A DNA stretch of 64,000 nucleotides from Deltaproteobacteria bacterium (GTDB taxonomy: Bacteria; Myxococcota_A; UBA9160; UBA4427). The stretch spans positions 124,001-188,000 of the forward strand of contig JADJOR010000008.1 of assembly GCA_016713665.1 (NCBI GenBank), read 5' to 3'. Position 1 is the stretch's first letter. Each line of letters opens with the position of its first letter. A program made the translations under genes and the position numbers. Positions 33,711 through 41,865 of the stretch are shown piece after piece. The notes beneath the pieces were generated by a model. The model was not told the origin of the DNA and ran no database searches. It worked only from the letters and a program-made list of their open reading frames with translations.

Positions 33711-34937
33711 CTAGGAGCCGGCATCCCCGGGCTGGCATCGGCCTTCGGCGAGGTGCTCTTGAAGGGATTCCGGGCGGGCCGGGGCTCCGGCCGGGGGCGG
33801 CGTGGATGGGCGCGACGGGGCGGCCCGGTTCGCGAGCTGGCCGCAGGCGGCGTCGATGTCGCGGCCGCGATCGCGGCGCAGGGTGACCCGGAGGCCGGCC
33901 TCGTGGAGGGCCGCCGTGAAGCGATCGACGACGGCCCCGGGCGGCGGCTGGTAGGGCGCATCGGCGTGGGGGTTCATCGGGATGACGTTGACCTTCGCCG
34001 GGATCCCGGCGAGCAGCTTCGGCATCCGGCGCGCGTCCTCGAGCGAGTCGTTGATGCCGTCCATCAGCGTGTACTCGAAGAAGACCGGACGCCTTCGATT
34101 CAGCTGCGGCTCGCTGCGCAGCGTCGCCATCAGCTCCTCGAGCGGGAAGCGCTTGTTGAGCGGCACCAGCACGTCGCGCACCGCGTCGGTCGTCGCGTGC
34201 AGCGACACCGCGAGGTGGATCGGCGCGACCGCGAGCAGCGGACCGATCTGGGGCAGCACGCCGGCGGTCGAGACGGTGATCCGTCGCGGCGCGAGCGCGA
34301 GGCCCTTCGGATCGACCAGGATCCGGATCGCCTCGGATACGTTCGGCAGATTGAGGAGCGGCTCGCCCATGCCCATGAAGACGACGTTCGTCAGCACCTC
34401 GCCGGCCGGGATCCGGCGGCGCGCGTGCAGGACCTGATCGACGATCTCGCCCGCCGATAGATTGCGCGTGAAGCCGAGAGCGCCGGTCGCACAGAAGCTG
34501 CAGGTCAGCGGGCAGCCGACCTGCGTCGACACGCAGAGTGTGTGGCGCCGTTCCTCGGGGATCAGCACCGCCTCGATCGAAGCCCCGTCGAAGGCGCGCA
34601 GCAGGAGCTTCCGGGTCCCGTCGACCGAGGTCTGGGTCAGGGCGACCTCGAGGGTGTCGACCTCGAACTCGGCCTCGATCTCGCCGCGCAGCCCCGCTGG
34701 CAGATTCGTCATCTGGTCGAGGCGGGTCGCGTCCTGCTGATACAGCCAGTTCGCCACCTGATCGGCGCGATAGGCCGGCCAGCCTCGCGCGCCGAAGAGC
34801 GCACGCAGCGCGGCGCGCGAGTGGTCCTTCAGCGAGGGCCGCCGGCGGGCGTGGGTCGGCGCCGGTCCCGGGGCCGCGCTGAGGAGCTCGGCAGGGTCCA
34901 CGGTGTGGCCCTCGATGCGCCCGTCGGCGGAGCTCAT
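33711..34937 (-). CDS. rlmN: Dual-specificity 23S rRNA/tRNA adenine-C2 methyltransferase RlmN
   Basis: 408 residues. RlmN is a radical-SAM methyltransferase modifying A2503 of 23S rRNA and A37 of some tRNAs. The cluster motif C-P-L-T-C-S-F-C lies in C-V-S-T-Q-V-G-C-P-L-T-C-S-F-C-A-T-G, with G-M-G-E-P-L-L-N and S-L-H-A-T-T-D, and the downstream Met/Cys region. The N-terminus (about 30-95) carries the RlmN HhH-like domain with L-F-G-A-R-G-W-P-A-Y-R-A-D-Q. The ATG at 34937 overlaps the trmB stop by four bases and has GGAGGGG eight bases upstream. The Pro-rich last 30 residues are extra. Confidence 0.95.
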   Translation of the reverse strand: MSSADGRIEGHTVDPAELLSAAPGPAPTHARRRPSLKDHSRAALRALFGARGWPAYRADQVANWLYQQDATRLDQMTNLPAGLRGEIEAEFEVDTLEVALTQTSVDGTRKLLLRAFDGASIEAVLIPEERRHTLCVSTQVGCPLTCSFCATGALGFTRNLSAGEIVDQVLHARRRIPAGEVLTNVVFMGMGEPLLNLPNVSEAIRILVDPKGLALAPRRITVSTAGVLPQIGPLLAVAPIHLAVSLHATTDAVRDVLVPLNKRFPLEELMATLRSEPQLNRRRPVFFEYTLMDGINDSLEDARRMPKLLAGIPAKVNVIPMNPHADAPYQPPPGAVVDRFTAALHEAGLRVTLRRDRGRDIDAACGQLANRAAPSRPSTPPPAGAPARPESLQEHLAEGRCQPGDAGS

Positions 34938-35734
34938 CGCATCCCCTCCCCGCCGCGAGCGGGGTCGACGGGCGCCGCGTAGGCGAAGAAATGCAGCGGC
35001 CGCGACTCGGCCCGCCACTGGGCCTCGTAGCCCGTCCGCATGCGCCCGGGGACCTCGGGCAGGAAGGCGAGCGGGGCATACCGATTGACGAGCCCCTTCT
35101 CGGCGGACAGGACCTCGTCGATCTGCTGTGCGTAGGGCACGTCGTCGGTCGCGACGTAGAGCGTGCCGCCGGGAGCCAGGGCCCGGGCGGCGAGGGCCGC
35201 GAAGGAAGGCTTCACGAGCCGACGCTCGGCGTGGCGCAGCTTCGGCCAGGGATCGGAGAAATTGACCCAGAGCGCCGAGAGGGAGCCCGGGGCGAAGGCA
35301 TCGCGCAGCGCTTCTTCGCCGCGGCCGACGGTGAGCAATACGTTCGGGAGGTGCGCCCGAGCCACCTTGCGCGCCATCTTGAGGGCGCGCTTCCAGGAGA
35401 CCTCGATGCCGACGAAATCCGTGTCCGGCGCGGCCTCGGCGAGGGCCAGCAGGAACTCGCCGCGCCCGAAGCCGATCTCGAGCACGAGGCGACGCGGGGG
35501 CGTGTCGCCCGGAGCTTCGGGGTCGACGCGCTCGGGCCGGTCGGTGAGGTCGGCCATCTCGGTGAGCGTCGCCATCCCGGCGATCCCGGCCCGATCGACC
35601 TCGGCGCCTCTCCGCGGGGCTCCCGCCCGCGCCCGAGCCCGGGCGAAGAGCCGCCCGAAGCCGCTCGACGCGATCTCGTCGGGCGACACGCGCGGGTCGT
35701 CACCGGGAATCTCGTATTTGAGAGAGCGCCCCAT
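34934..35734 (-). CDS. trmB: tRNA (guanine-46-N7)-methyltransferase TrmB
   Basis: 266 residues, longer than the usual 210-240. TrmB methylates G46 of tRNA with SAM. The SAM loop E-I-G-F-G-R-G-E-F-L, the acidic G-I-E-V, the catalytic-loop N-F-S-D-P-W-P-K and T-D-D-V-P-Y are all present, and R-T-G-Y-E-A-Q-W ends the protein. The extra length is a 70-residue N-terminus with Arg/Ala-rich sequence (G-R-L-F-A-R-A-R-A-R-A-G-A-P-R-R). It overlaps rlmN (ATGA), and its start is 48 bases from the upstream kinase gene, so a tRNA/rRNA-modification transcript is likely. Confidence 0.93.
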   Translation of the reverse strand: MGRSLKYEIPGDDPRVSPDEIASSGFGRLFARARARAGAPRRGAEVDRAGIAGMATLTEMADLTDRPERVDPEAPGDTPPRRLVLEIGFGRGEFLLALAEAAPDTDFVGIEVSWKRALKMARKVARAHLPNVLLTVGRGEEALRDAFAPGSLSALWVNFSDPWPKLRHAERRLVKPSFAALAARALAPGGTLYVATDDVPYAQQIDEVLSAEKGLVNRYAPLAFLPEVPGRMRTGYEAQWRAESRPLHFFAYAAPVDPARGGEGMR

Positions 35735-35782
35735 GGCGGCGAGGTCCTCGAGAGGCGGCGGGGTCCGGAGAAGGCCGGGATC

Positions 35783-37114
35783 CTAATCGAGACCCGGGTC
35801 CCGCGCTTCGTGGGTCGCCGCGAGGCCGGAGACGACGTGGGAGACCACGTGCCGCACCGCCTGCTCGAGGTCGCGCACGTCGATCACCTCGACCCCGAAG
35901 GACCGGGCGCGCTCGAGCAGCGCCTCCTGGATCCGCACGATCTCGTTGAAGCTGCCGAGATAGCGCTCGGAGGTCCGCGCCCCGCGGCCGTGGGCCCGAG
36001 CGACGATATGGGCCCGCAGCGAATCGGGATCCTCGTCCGCAGCGAGCATCAGCACGACGTGGGCGCGAGGGATCCAGCCCGCCAGATCGTAGATCCCGGG
36101 GACCAGGCTCACGCCATCGATCACCGTGTTCGTCCCCTCGACGATCGCCCGCTCGATCACCGCCCGCACCCCGACCGAGACCGTGCGCGATTGCTCGAGG
36201 AAGCCCTCGACGATCGCATCGAGCCCCGGCGCCACCGCCGTCACGAGCTTCTGATGCGCCTCGAACGACGACACGTGGAGCGTCGGCACGAACTCCTCGG
36301 AGATCATCACCCGCATCACGTCGCGGATCGCGTCCGTCGAGAGCACGCGCGCGATCGAGAGCCGCCGCGCGACCTCGATCGCGAGCGACGACTTGCCGAC
36401 GCCGCTGGTGCCGCCGAGGAGCAGGATCAGCGGCTTCGCGTCCTGGTTCTGGAAGCGCCGCCAGACGCGATAGCGCGCGGCGTACTCCGCGCCGTAATGA
36501 CGCTCGACGACCTCGTTCACCATCGCCCGCAGCTGATCGCGGGTGACCTCGTGCAGATCACGCTGGCGCAGCGTCCACTCGATCTCGAAGACGACCTCGA
36601 GGACCTGATCCGGCTCGAGTCCGGTCGGGTACAGAGACTGGATCAACCGGCCCTGGTTGAAGGGCCAGCGGCCGTCCTTGCCGACGACGTCGATGCGATC
36701 CTCGGCGGCGATCACCGACTCGCCGCGGCCGGGAAGCGCAGGCGCGGCGGGCACGGGATTCACCGCGGGGGACGCATCCTGGAAGGCCTCAGCGACCTCC
36801 GGTCTCGATCCAGTCGGCCGGGGGGCCGAGCGGGAAGCCGAGCCCGCGCCGCCTTGAGCCGCCGGCTCGACGCCGGTGAAGCGGGACAGGGGACCCCGGG
36901 GCGCGGCGGGATCTGCGCTTGGCTCCGAGGCGCCGCGCGGCGACGCCTCGAGACGGGTTCTGTTGTCCGGTGTGCCCAATGCGTCCGACCTTACCAGCCC
37001 GGGGACCATTGCGACATCGGCCCCGGAGTCGGTGTTCGACGCCGGGCCTGGATGGGTCGGTGGATTCGGTGCGTCCGGGAGAATCCGGAGGGGACCCTTG
37101 CTTTTCGTCGGCAT
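35783..37114 (-). CDS. 2-phosphoglycerate-kinase-like protein with ATP-cone-like domain
   Basis: 443 residues. A disordered Pro/Ser-rich N-terminus (about 1-135) is followed by an ATP-cone-like region (K-D-G-R-W-P-F-N-Q-G-R-L-I-Q-S-L, about 145-215). Next comes a P-loop kinase with L-L-G-G-T-S-G-V-G-K-S-S-L-A near 230, S-T-D-A-I-R-D-V-M-R and R-S-like switch elements. This order matches archaeal 2-phosphoglycerate kinases, which make 2,3-diphosphoglycerate for cyclic-2,3-DPG. Homologues occur in bacteria without that pathway, so the real substrate here is uncertain. The start at 37114 has AGGGAAA upstream. The divergent MerR gene begins 245 bases away. Confidence 0.75.
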   Translation of the reverse strand: MPTKSKGPLRILPDAPNPPTHPGPASNTDSGADVAMVPGLVRSDALGTPDNRTRLEASPRGASEPSADPAAPRGPLSRFTGVEPAAQGGAGSASRSAPRPTGSRPEVAEAFQDASPAVNPVPAAPALPGRGESVIAAEDRIDVVGKDGRWPFNQGRLIQSLYPTGLEPDQVLEVVFEIEWTLRQRDLHEVTRDQLRAMVNEVVERHYGAEYAARYRVWRRFQNQDAKPLILLLGGTSGVGKSSLAIEVARRLSIARVLSTDAIRDVMRVMISEEFVPTLHVSSFEAHQKLVTAVAPGLDAIVEGFLEQSRTVSVGVRAVIERAIVEGTNTVIDGVSLVPGIYDLAGWIPRAHVVLMLAADEDPDSLRAHIVARAHGRGARTSERYLGSFNEIVRIQEALLERARSFGVEVIDVRDLEQAVRHVVSHVVSGLAATHEARDPGLD

Positions 37115-37139
37115 CGCGACATTTCCCTGGTCTTTTGGC

Positions 37140-37168
37140 TTGACTTGGACGGGGTGCCCACTTTTACT
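37140..37168 (+). promoter_or_regulatory. Sigma-70-like promoter toward the MerR gene
   Basis: TTGACT at 37140-37145, a 17-base spacer and TTTACT at 37163-37168 match the consensus at 5/6 and 4/6. It lies in the divergent region between the kinase and the MerR regulator and points to the latter, giving a leader of roughly 185 bases. Confidence 0.5.
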
Positions 37169-37358
37169 CTGGCCACCGGGTCCACTCGATCGGCAGACCC
37201 CGCTGCAGCCCGGTGAGATCGCCACCCCCCTGATAAGACGTCGTGCGCCGCACGCCTGCTCGCGGATCGGAGTCGACCGCGTGACCGTGTCGGTGAGGCC
37301 GTGGATTCGGCCGCAGGACGAGCAACCCGACGGGGCGAGAGGCAAGAGACCGAACCGG

Positions 37359-38069
37359 ATGACGACGAAGCCGAACCTGAAGGAAGCCGACCTCGACCCG
37401 ACCGTGATGGCTGCAGCCGAAACGGCCGATCCCCTGCGAGCGCCGGCCGAGGCAATCCGCCATTTCAAGACGAGCGAGGTGGTCGATCTGCTCGACCTCT
37501 CCCGGCGTCAGCTGCAGTACTGGGCGAAGACCCGTCTGGTCGAGCCTTCGGCGCGTACGCCCGGCGGCCATCATCGCTACGACTTCAACGACCTGGTCGC
37601 GCTGAAGGCGACGCGGCGCCTGATCGACGCTGGCGTCTCGGTCCAGAAGATCCGCAAGAGCGTCGGCGCGCTGCGCGAGCTGCTGCCCCAGGTCGACCGC
37701 CCGCTTTCGGAGCTGGTGCTGGTCGCGACCGGGGACGTCGTCCTCGTCTTCCACGACGAGACCGTCTTCGAGGCGATCACGGGCCAGGAATGGGTCTTCC
37801 CGGTGGCGGCCTTCGAGCGCGAAGTCTCGGATTTCCGACATCGACGGGAGGCGCGGGCCCAGGGCGACGAGCGCGCGGCGTCCGCGTCCGGTCGCCGGAC
37901 CTCGACGGGCCGACGGCCCGCGCGACGCGCCCCGGTCGAGCCGGTGGAGCGCAGGAATCAGGACGGGGGAACGGGAGCGGAATCCGGCGAAAAGCGCCCG
38001 ACGCGTCCCGTGAAGCCGTCGGTGCGAAGTGCCAAACAGAGCCGAAAACTCTGGAGCAGGACGGGCTGA
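37359..38069 (+). CDS. MerR-family transcriptional regulator
   Basis: 236 residues. The winged-helix domain is clear: F-K-T-S-E-V-V-D-L-L-D-L-S-R-R-Q-L-Q-Y-W-A-K, then G-G-H-H-R-Y-D-F-N-D-L-V-A-L-K-A-T-R-R-L-I-D-A-G-V-S, the MerR recognition and wing region (about 35-105). The C-terminal sensor part (V-A-T-G-D-V-V-L-V-F) is short, followed by an Arg/Ser-rich basic tail with no effector signature, so no metal or drug can be named. The ATG at 37359 has no strong Shine-Dalgarno. It probably controls this neighbourhood, since the ParA gene starts 93 bases downstream. Confidence 0.85.
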   Translation: MTTKPNLKEADLDPTVMAAAETADPLRAPAEAIRHFKTSEVVDLLDLSRRQLQYWAKTRLVEPSARTPGGHHRYDFNDLVALKATRRLIDAGVSVQKIRKSVGALRELLPQVDRPLSELVLVATGDVVLVFHDETVFEAITGQEWVFPVAAFEREVSDFRHRREARAQGDERAASASGRRTSTGRRPARRAPVEPVERRNQDGGTGAESGEKRPTRPVKPSVRSAKQSRKLWSRTG

Positions 38070-38161
38070 GCGGGACCGCTCGGCCGGAGAGTTCTCGTCG
38101 TTCACACGGATCACGCGCCCGCGGCCTCGGTCGCGGTCGGAACGCCTCGGGGGGGGACGTC

Positions 38162-39256
38162 ATGCGTGTCATTGCCATCGTGAATCAAAAGGGCGGCTGC
38201 GGGAAGACGACGACGACGGTGAACCTCGCCGGCGCGCTCGCCGAAGAGGGCCACCGCGTCCTGGTCGTGGACATGGATCCCCAGGCCCACGCCACCCTCG
38301 CGCTCGGTCTCGAGCCCGACGATCTCGAGGCCAATCTCTACGAAGTCCTGGTCGAGCCGACGGGCGCCGGACGCCTCGACTCGATCATCATCGACGTGTC
38401 GGAGTCGATCGACATCGCACCGTCGAGCATCGTGCTCTCCGCCCTCGAGCAGAAGCTCGCGAGCGAACGCCACGACGCGCGCACGGAACGGCTCTCCGCC
38501 GCCATCGAGGCCCTGCCGCCGCTCTACGATTTCGTATTGATCGACTGTCCGCCGAACGTCGGCCTCCTGACGTTCAACGCCCTGCGCGCCGCCGGCGAGG
38601 TCATCATCCCGCTCGAGACGAGCTTCTTCGCGATCGACGGCGTCCAGAAGCTGCTCGAGACGATCGGCCTGCTCTCGGAGCGGATCGGTCACAAGCTCCA
38701 CGTGCGCGTGCTGCCGACGCTGTACGACGGACGCACCCGCTATGCCCGCAACACCCTGGGCGAGATCCGCGAGCTCTTCAAGGAGCTCTGCTTCGACTCG
38801 GTGATCCGGCTCAACGTGAAGCTCCGGGAGGCGGCGAAGCACGGCGTGCCGATCTCGCGCTTCGCCCCGACGGCGATCGGTGCCCTCGACTACGCCTCGG
38901 TCGCCATGGAGCTCGCCGCCGCGCCGCCCGAGGTGCTCGCGACGATCCCGACCGAGCGCCGCGGCGCCCCCGATGCGATCGGTGCGCCGCGCGAGGTCGT
39001 CGTCCGCTTCAAGGACGCTGCCGCGGGCGACGTGCGCATCGCCGGGGACTTCAACGGCTGGGTGCCGGATCGCGGCGTGCGCTCGTTGATCGCTTCCGAG
39101 GGACAGACCCGGGTCTGGACGAAGGTGCTCACGCTCGAGCCCGGGACCTATCAATACCGCTACGTCGTCGACGGGGAGTGGCGCGAGGACCCGGCGAATC
39201 CGCAATCGGCGCCAGGCCCGACGGGCCAGCCCAACTCGATCCTCCACGTGCGCTGA
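38162..39256 (+). CDS. ParA-type ATPase fused to a CBM48/AMPK-beta glycogen-binding domain
   Basis: 364 residues. Residues 1-260 are a ParA/MinD ATPase: I-A-I-V-N-Q-K-G-G-C-G-K-T-T (deviant Walker A with the signature Lys at 10), D-M-D-P-Q-A-H, and V-L-I-D-C-P-P-N-V. ParA ATPases form ATP-dependent gradients that position cargo. After a short linker comes an AMPK-beta/CBM48-type domain (about 278-364): V-R-I-A-G-D-F-N-G-W300, then Y-Q-Y-R-Y-V-V-D-G-E-W340-R-E-D-P and P-N358-S-I-L, keeping the two Trp and the Asn that contact glycogen in AMPK-beta. No ParB or parS-like site was seen nearby. The ATG at 38162 has GGGGGG about 5 bases upstream. Fusion of a ParA motor to a glycogen-binding domain is unusual. 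Confidence 0.88.
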   Translation: MRVIAIVNQKGGCGKTTTTVNLAGALAEEGHRVLVVDMDPQAHATLALGLEPDDLEANLYEVLVEPTGAGRLDSIIIDVSESIDIAPSSIVLSALEQKLASERHDARTERLSAAIEALPPLYDFVLIDCPPNVGLLTFNALRAAGEVIIPLETSFFAIDGVQKLLETIGLLSERIGHKLHVRVLPTLYDGRTRYARNTLGEIRELFKELCFDSVIRLNVKLREAAKHGVPISRFAPTAIGALDYASVAMELAAAPPEVLATIPTERRGAPDAIGAPREVVVRFKDAAAGDVRIAGDFNGWVPDRGVRSLIASEGQTRVWTKVLTLEPGTYQYRYVVDGEWREDPANPQSAPGPTGQPNSILHVR

Positions 39257-39339
39257 TCCGATTGCGCCGCGGCCGGCGGCAGTCGCCGGACACGGCCTCC
39301 GTCCACCCGACCCGGGGCCACCGGAGCCCGAGAACGCCC

Positions 39340-40233
39340 GTGCCGCGCGACCTCTCCGACGTCCTCCACTACTTCCTGCCCGAGCTCGAGCGCGCGCCGG
39401 ACGCCCGGTCGGACGTCGGGCCCGGATCGGGACGTCTCGGCGGGGCCCGCAGCGCGAGGACGACCGGCGTCGCCGGCGCCGACCGCGCGGCGAACGCACG
39501 CCGACGCATTCCGTGGCCCGGTGCGGTATCGGCGCCAGCGCCGGCGCCGCTCTCGGTGCTCTGCGTCCCGATCGGCGAGCGCGACCTCGTCCATGCCGCC
39601 TTTACGTGGAGCCTCGCCGTCGAGACCGCGCGCCAGGGCGGCTCGGTCGCCCTCGTCGCGCCCGAGGACGATCGCCATACGCCGCTCTGGTCGGGGCCGC
39701 GATCCGGGACGAGCGAGCCCGAGCTCGTCTATTGCCGCGCCGAGGCGCTGGCCGACCTGCGCCAGACCGCTGCCGATCTCGCCGTGGAGCGCAGTCGCTC
39801 CGCCCGCCAGGGCGGCATCATCTTCACGCGCATCCCGCCGCGCTGGCTCGACGAAGGCGGGGACCGGCGCGATGCGATCCGATGGATCCTGATGTTCAGC
39901 TCGCCGCGGCGGGAGGACGCGACCGCCACCTTCGAGCGCATCGAACGCATGGTGAAGGATCGGCCCGGTCTCGAGATCGGGATCACGATCCACGGCGTCC
40001 GCCGGATCGCGGAGGCCCGGGACGCATTCGACGAGCTGGCCCGGCGCTGCGAAGAACGCCTCGGGCTCGCGCTCGCGAGCTACGGACTCTTGACCGACGA
40101 TCTCGACATCTACCGCGCGATCGCCGCGGGACGATCCATCGGGGAGACCCATCCCGACTCGCCGGCCGCGCGGGCGCTCGCGGACGTCGCACGCTTGATC
40201 TACGAGGACGCCCGGAGTCGGGTCCTTGGCTGA
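39340..40233 (+). CDS. Degenerate MinD/FleN-like protein without Walker A
   Basis: 297 residues from GTG 39340. After a variable N-terminus (about 1-65) the sequence L-S-V-L-C-V-P-I-G-E-R-D-L-V-H-A-A-F aligns with the first strand and P-loop of MinD/FleN-type SIMIBI proteins, but the K-G-G-x-G-K-T loop is replaced by I-G-E-R-D-L. The next strand V-A-L-V-A-P-E-D, the central G-G-I-I-F-T-R-I-P-P-R and the C-terminal Y-G-L-L-T-D-D-L-D-I-Y-R-A-I and S-P-A-A-R-A-L-A-D-V-A also correspond in order. It is likely catalytically dead and could act as a partner or adaptor for the adjacent ParA-CBM48 protein. This is inference from fold pattern; no family name was recognised. Confidence 0.65.
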   Translation: MPRDLSDVLHYFLPELERAPDARSDVGPGSGRLGGARSARTTGVAGADRAANARRRIPWPGAVSAPAPAPLSVLCVPIGERDLVHAAFTWSLAVETARQGGSVALVAPEDDRHTPLWSGPRSGTSEPELVYCRAEALADLRQTAADLAVERSRSARQGGIIFTRIPPRWLDEGGDRRDAIRWILMFSSPRREDATATFERIERMVKDRPGLEIGITIHGVRRIAEARDAFDELARRCEERLGLALASYGLLTDDLDIYRAIAAGRSIGETHPDSPAARALADVARLIYEDARSRVLG

Positions 40234-41023
40234 AGCATCGCTCGAGGGCTTCAGCGATCGCGCGGGCCTGCGCCGAGCCCTCGCGCATCGACTGAGCGAG
40301 GTGCAGCCGGATCTGCGCATCCTGGCCGAGGGATTCCTGGCGGAGCTCTCCCTGATCGATCTGCTCGCCGTCGGGAAGGAGGGCGAGCTCGTCTCGATCC
40401 GGTTCTCGAAGCCCGACGACGATCGCGCGACCTTGACGCGTGCGCTCGGCGACCTGACCTGGCTGCGGGCTCGTCGCGCGGACTTCCTGAAGCTCTCACC
40501 CGGCCTTGGCATCGACCCGTCGGCCGAGCCGCGGGCGCTCGTCGTGTGTCACGGCTTTTCCGCCGAATCCCTGGCCGCCGTCGACAACTTCCCGGAGAAC
40601 ATGATCGCCCTCTGGTGCTGCCGCGGTCTGCGCATCGAGACACACCAGCTCCTCGTGATGGAGCCGATGAGCGCGAAGCTCCTCAAGAACCCGTGGACCG
40701 AGGTGTCGTCCGCGACGGGCGCGAAGTCGTCGACGGCGCGAGAGGCCACCCTCCATGCCGGAATGAAAGCCGGAATGAATGCCGGAATGACGGCTGGAAC
40801 GACGGCCGGAGTGCCGTCCGACGGGGCGGGGAGAGGACCTGCCGGAGCCCCGCCCAGAGCGCTCGAACCGCCGGCCGGGCCGCATCGAGCCCCGCTTCGG
40901 CGCCCGCTCGCCGACCCGCCGAGTCCCTCGGCCTTCCGCAGCGGTCTCGTCGAAGCCGACCTCGAGCCCCACGGCAGCCGCGAATCCGAGCGCTACCACA
41001 CGCTCGACGCCGAGGTGGACTAG
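40226..41023 (+). CDS. Hypothetical protein, possible PD-(D/E)XK-like nuclease fold
   Basis: 265 residues from TTG 40226, overlapping the upstream stop. The N-terminal 150 residues alternate strands and helices: E-G-F-L-A-E-L-S-L-I-D-L-L-A-V-G, E-G-E-L-V-S-I-R-F-S, L-G-D-L-T-W-L-R-A-R-R-A-D-F-L, and A-L-V-V-C-H-G-F-S. An E, D and (E/I)x(R/K) order resembles restriction-like nucleases, but the key Lys appears as Arg, so this is weak. The C-terminal 90 residues are low complexity and contain a five-copy 12-base repeat (M-K-A-G-M-N-A-G-M-T-A-G). The gene closes the ParA-CBM48 block and is very likely co-transcribed with it. Confidence 0.6.
   Translation: MAEASLEGFSDRAGLRRALAHRLSEVQPDLRILAEGFLAELSLIDLLAVGKEGELVSIRFSKPDDDRATLTRALGDLTWLRARRADFLKLSPGLGIDPSAEPRALVVCHGFSAESLAAVDNFPENMIALWCCRGLRIETHQLLVMEPMSAKLLKNPWTEVSSATGAKSSTAREATLHAGMKAGMNAGMTAGTTAGVPSDGAGRGPAGAPPRALEPPAGPHRAPLRRPLADPPSPSAFRSGLVEADLEPHGSRESERYHTLDAEVD
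40757..40816 (+). repeat. Five-copy 12-bp tandem repeat inside a coding gene
   Basis: Units at 40757, 40769, 40781, 40793 and 40805: GCCGGAATGAAA, GCCGGAATGAAT, GCCGGAATGACG, GCTGGAACGACG, GCCGGAGTGCCG. Each is a multiple of three, so it adds four-residue units (A-G-M-x) without changing frame. Length may vary between strains. Confidence 0.75.
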
Positions 41024-41058
41024 CCCTGCCAGCCCTGGCCGGCTTGCCCGCGGGGTGA

Positions 41059-41074
41059 TCCGGAGAATTCCGGA
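41059..41074. promoter_or_regulatory. 6-4-6 inverted repeat before the ECF sigma gene
   Basis: TCCGGA, four bases, TCCGGA; each arm is itself palindromic. It lies about 130 bases upstream of the sigma-factor start and could be an operator, but such short palindromes are frequent in GC-rich DNA. Confidence 0.25.
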
Positions 41075-41203
41075 CAGTTTTCGGCACCGGTGACAATTTT
41101 CGCCACCTCCGACGCGCTGCGGGCTACTTCCCATCCGGGGGGTTCTCTGGATCGACCTGGGAGATCCGAGACCGAGCGTTTTGCGCCTCGAAGGATTCGG
41201 CTT

Positions 41204-41842
41204 GTGAGCTTGCACGAATACAGCCCGACCGATCAACCGACGCGAAAGGCCGCGCTCCGTTCCGGATCCGCGCCGAGCCCGACGCGGACGGGCGTGCCGG
41301 ACGAGGCGCTGGTCGATCGCGTGCGGGCCGGGGATCGGGCGGCCTTCGACGAGCTCTACCAGCGTTATTTCAAGCGCGTGTACGCCTTCCTCGACAAGCG
41401 CCTGCGCAATCGCTGGGATACGGAAGAGACGACCCAGGAAGTCTTCATCAACGTCTTCTCCTCCCTCGACGGCTATCGCGGCGATGCGCCGTTCGCCGCC
41501 TGGATCTTCGGCCTGACGCGCCGGACGCTGGCCGCGCGGTTCCGGCGCAAGCGCCATCCGGTCGTCCCCTTGACCGAAGAGGACGAGGACCGGGCGATCG
41601 GCGGCCTGACGGCGGGCGCCCAGCCCGAAGCGACGCCCCTCGAGCAATACGAGTTCACCGAGCGTGCCTCCCAGATCCGACGAACGCTCGAGACCGAGAT
41701 CAGCGACGAGCAGCGAACCGTCTTCGAGCTCCACCACCTCGAAGCGCTCCCGATCGCCGAGATCGCCCGTACGCTCTCGAAATCGGAAGACTCGGTGAAG
41801 TCGAATCTCTACCGGACGCGCAAGCTGCTGCTGACCCGCTGA
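41204..41842 (+). CDS. ECF-type RNA polymerase sigma factor
   Basis: 212 residues. Sigma-2 region: F-D-E-L-Y-Q-R-Y-F-K-R-V-Y-A-F-L-D-K-R-L and T-E-E-T-T-Q-E-V-F-I-N-V-F (about 50-95). Sigma-4 HTH: L-H-H-L-E-A-L-P-I-A-E-I-A-R-T-L-S-K-S-E-D-S-V-K-S-N-L (about 180-207). No sigma-1.1, 1.2 or 3 region. The start is taken as GTG 41204 with AAGGATT upstream; an earlier GTG at 41090 would add a poorly conserved 38 residues. No anti-sigma gene is adjacent in the same orientation, so how it is held inactive is unclear. Confidence 0.9.
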   Translation: MSLHEYSPTDQPTRKAALRSGSAPSPTRTGVPDEALVDRVRAGDRAAFDELYQRYFKRVYAFLDKRLRNRWDTEETTQEVFINVFSSLDGYRGDAPFAAWIFGLTRRTLAARFRRKRHPVVPLTEEDEDRAIGGLTAGAQPEATPLEQYEFTERASQIRRTLETEISDEQRTVFELHHLEALPIAEIARTLSKSEDSVKSNLYRTRKLLLTR

Positions 41843-41865
41843 CGCCGCTTGCTACCGTGCCGGCG

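Noticed and set aside
33714..34460. Rightward proteins opposite rlmN
   Set aside because: They are antisense shadows of rlmN with Arg/Gly-rich composition.
38070..38161. parS-like site or ParB gene for the ParA ATPase
   Set aside because: I saw no parS-like palindrome in the leader and no ParB homologue nearby.
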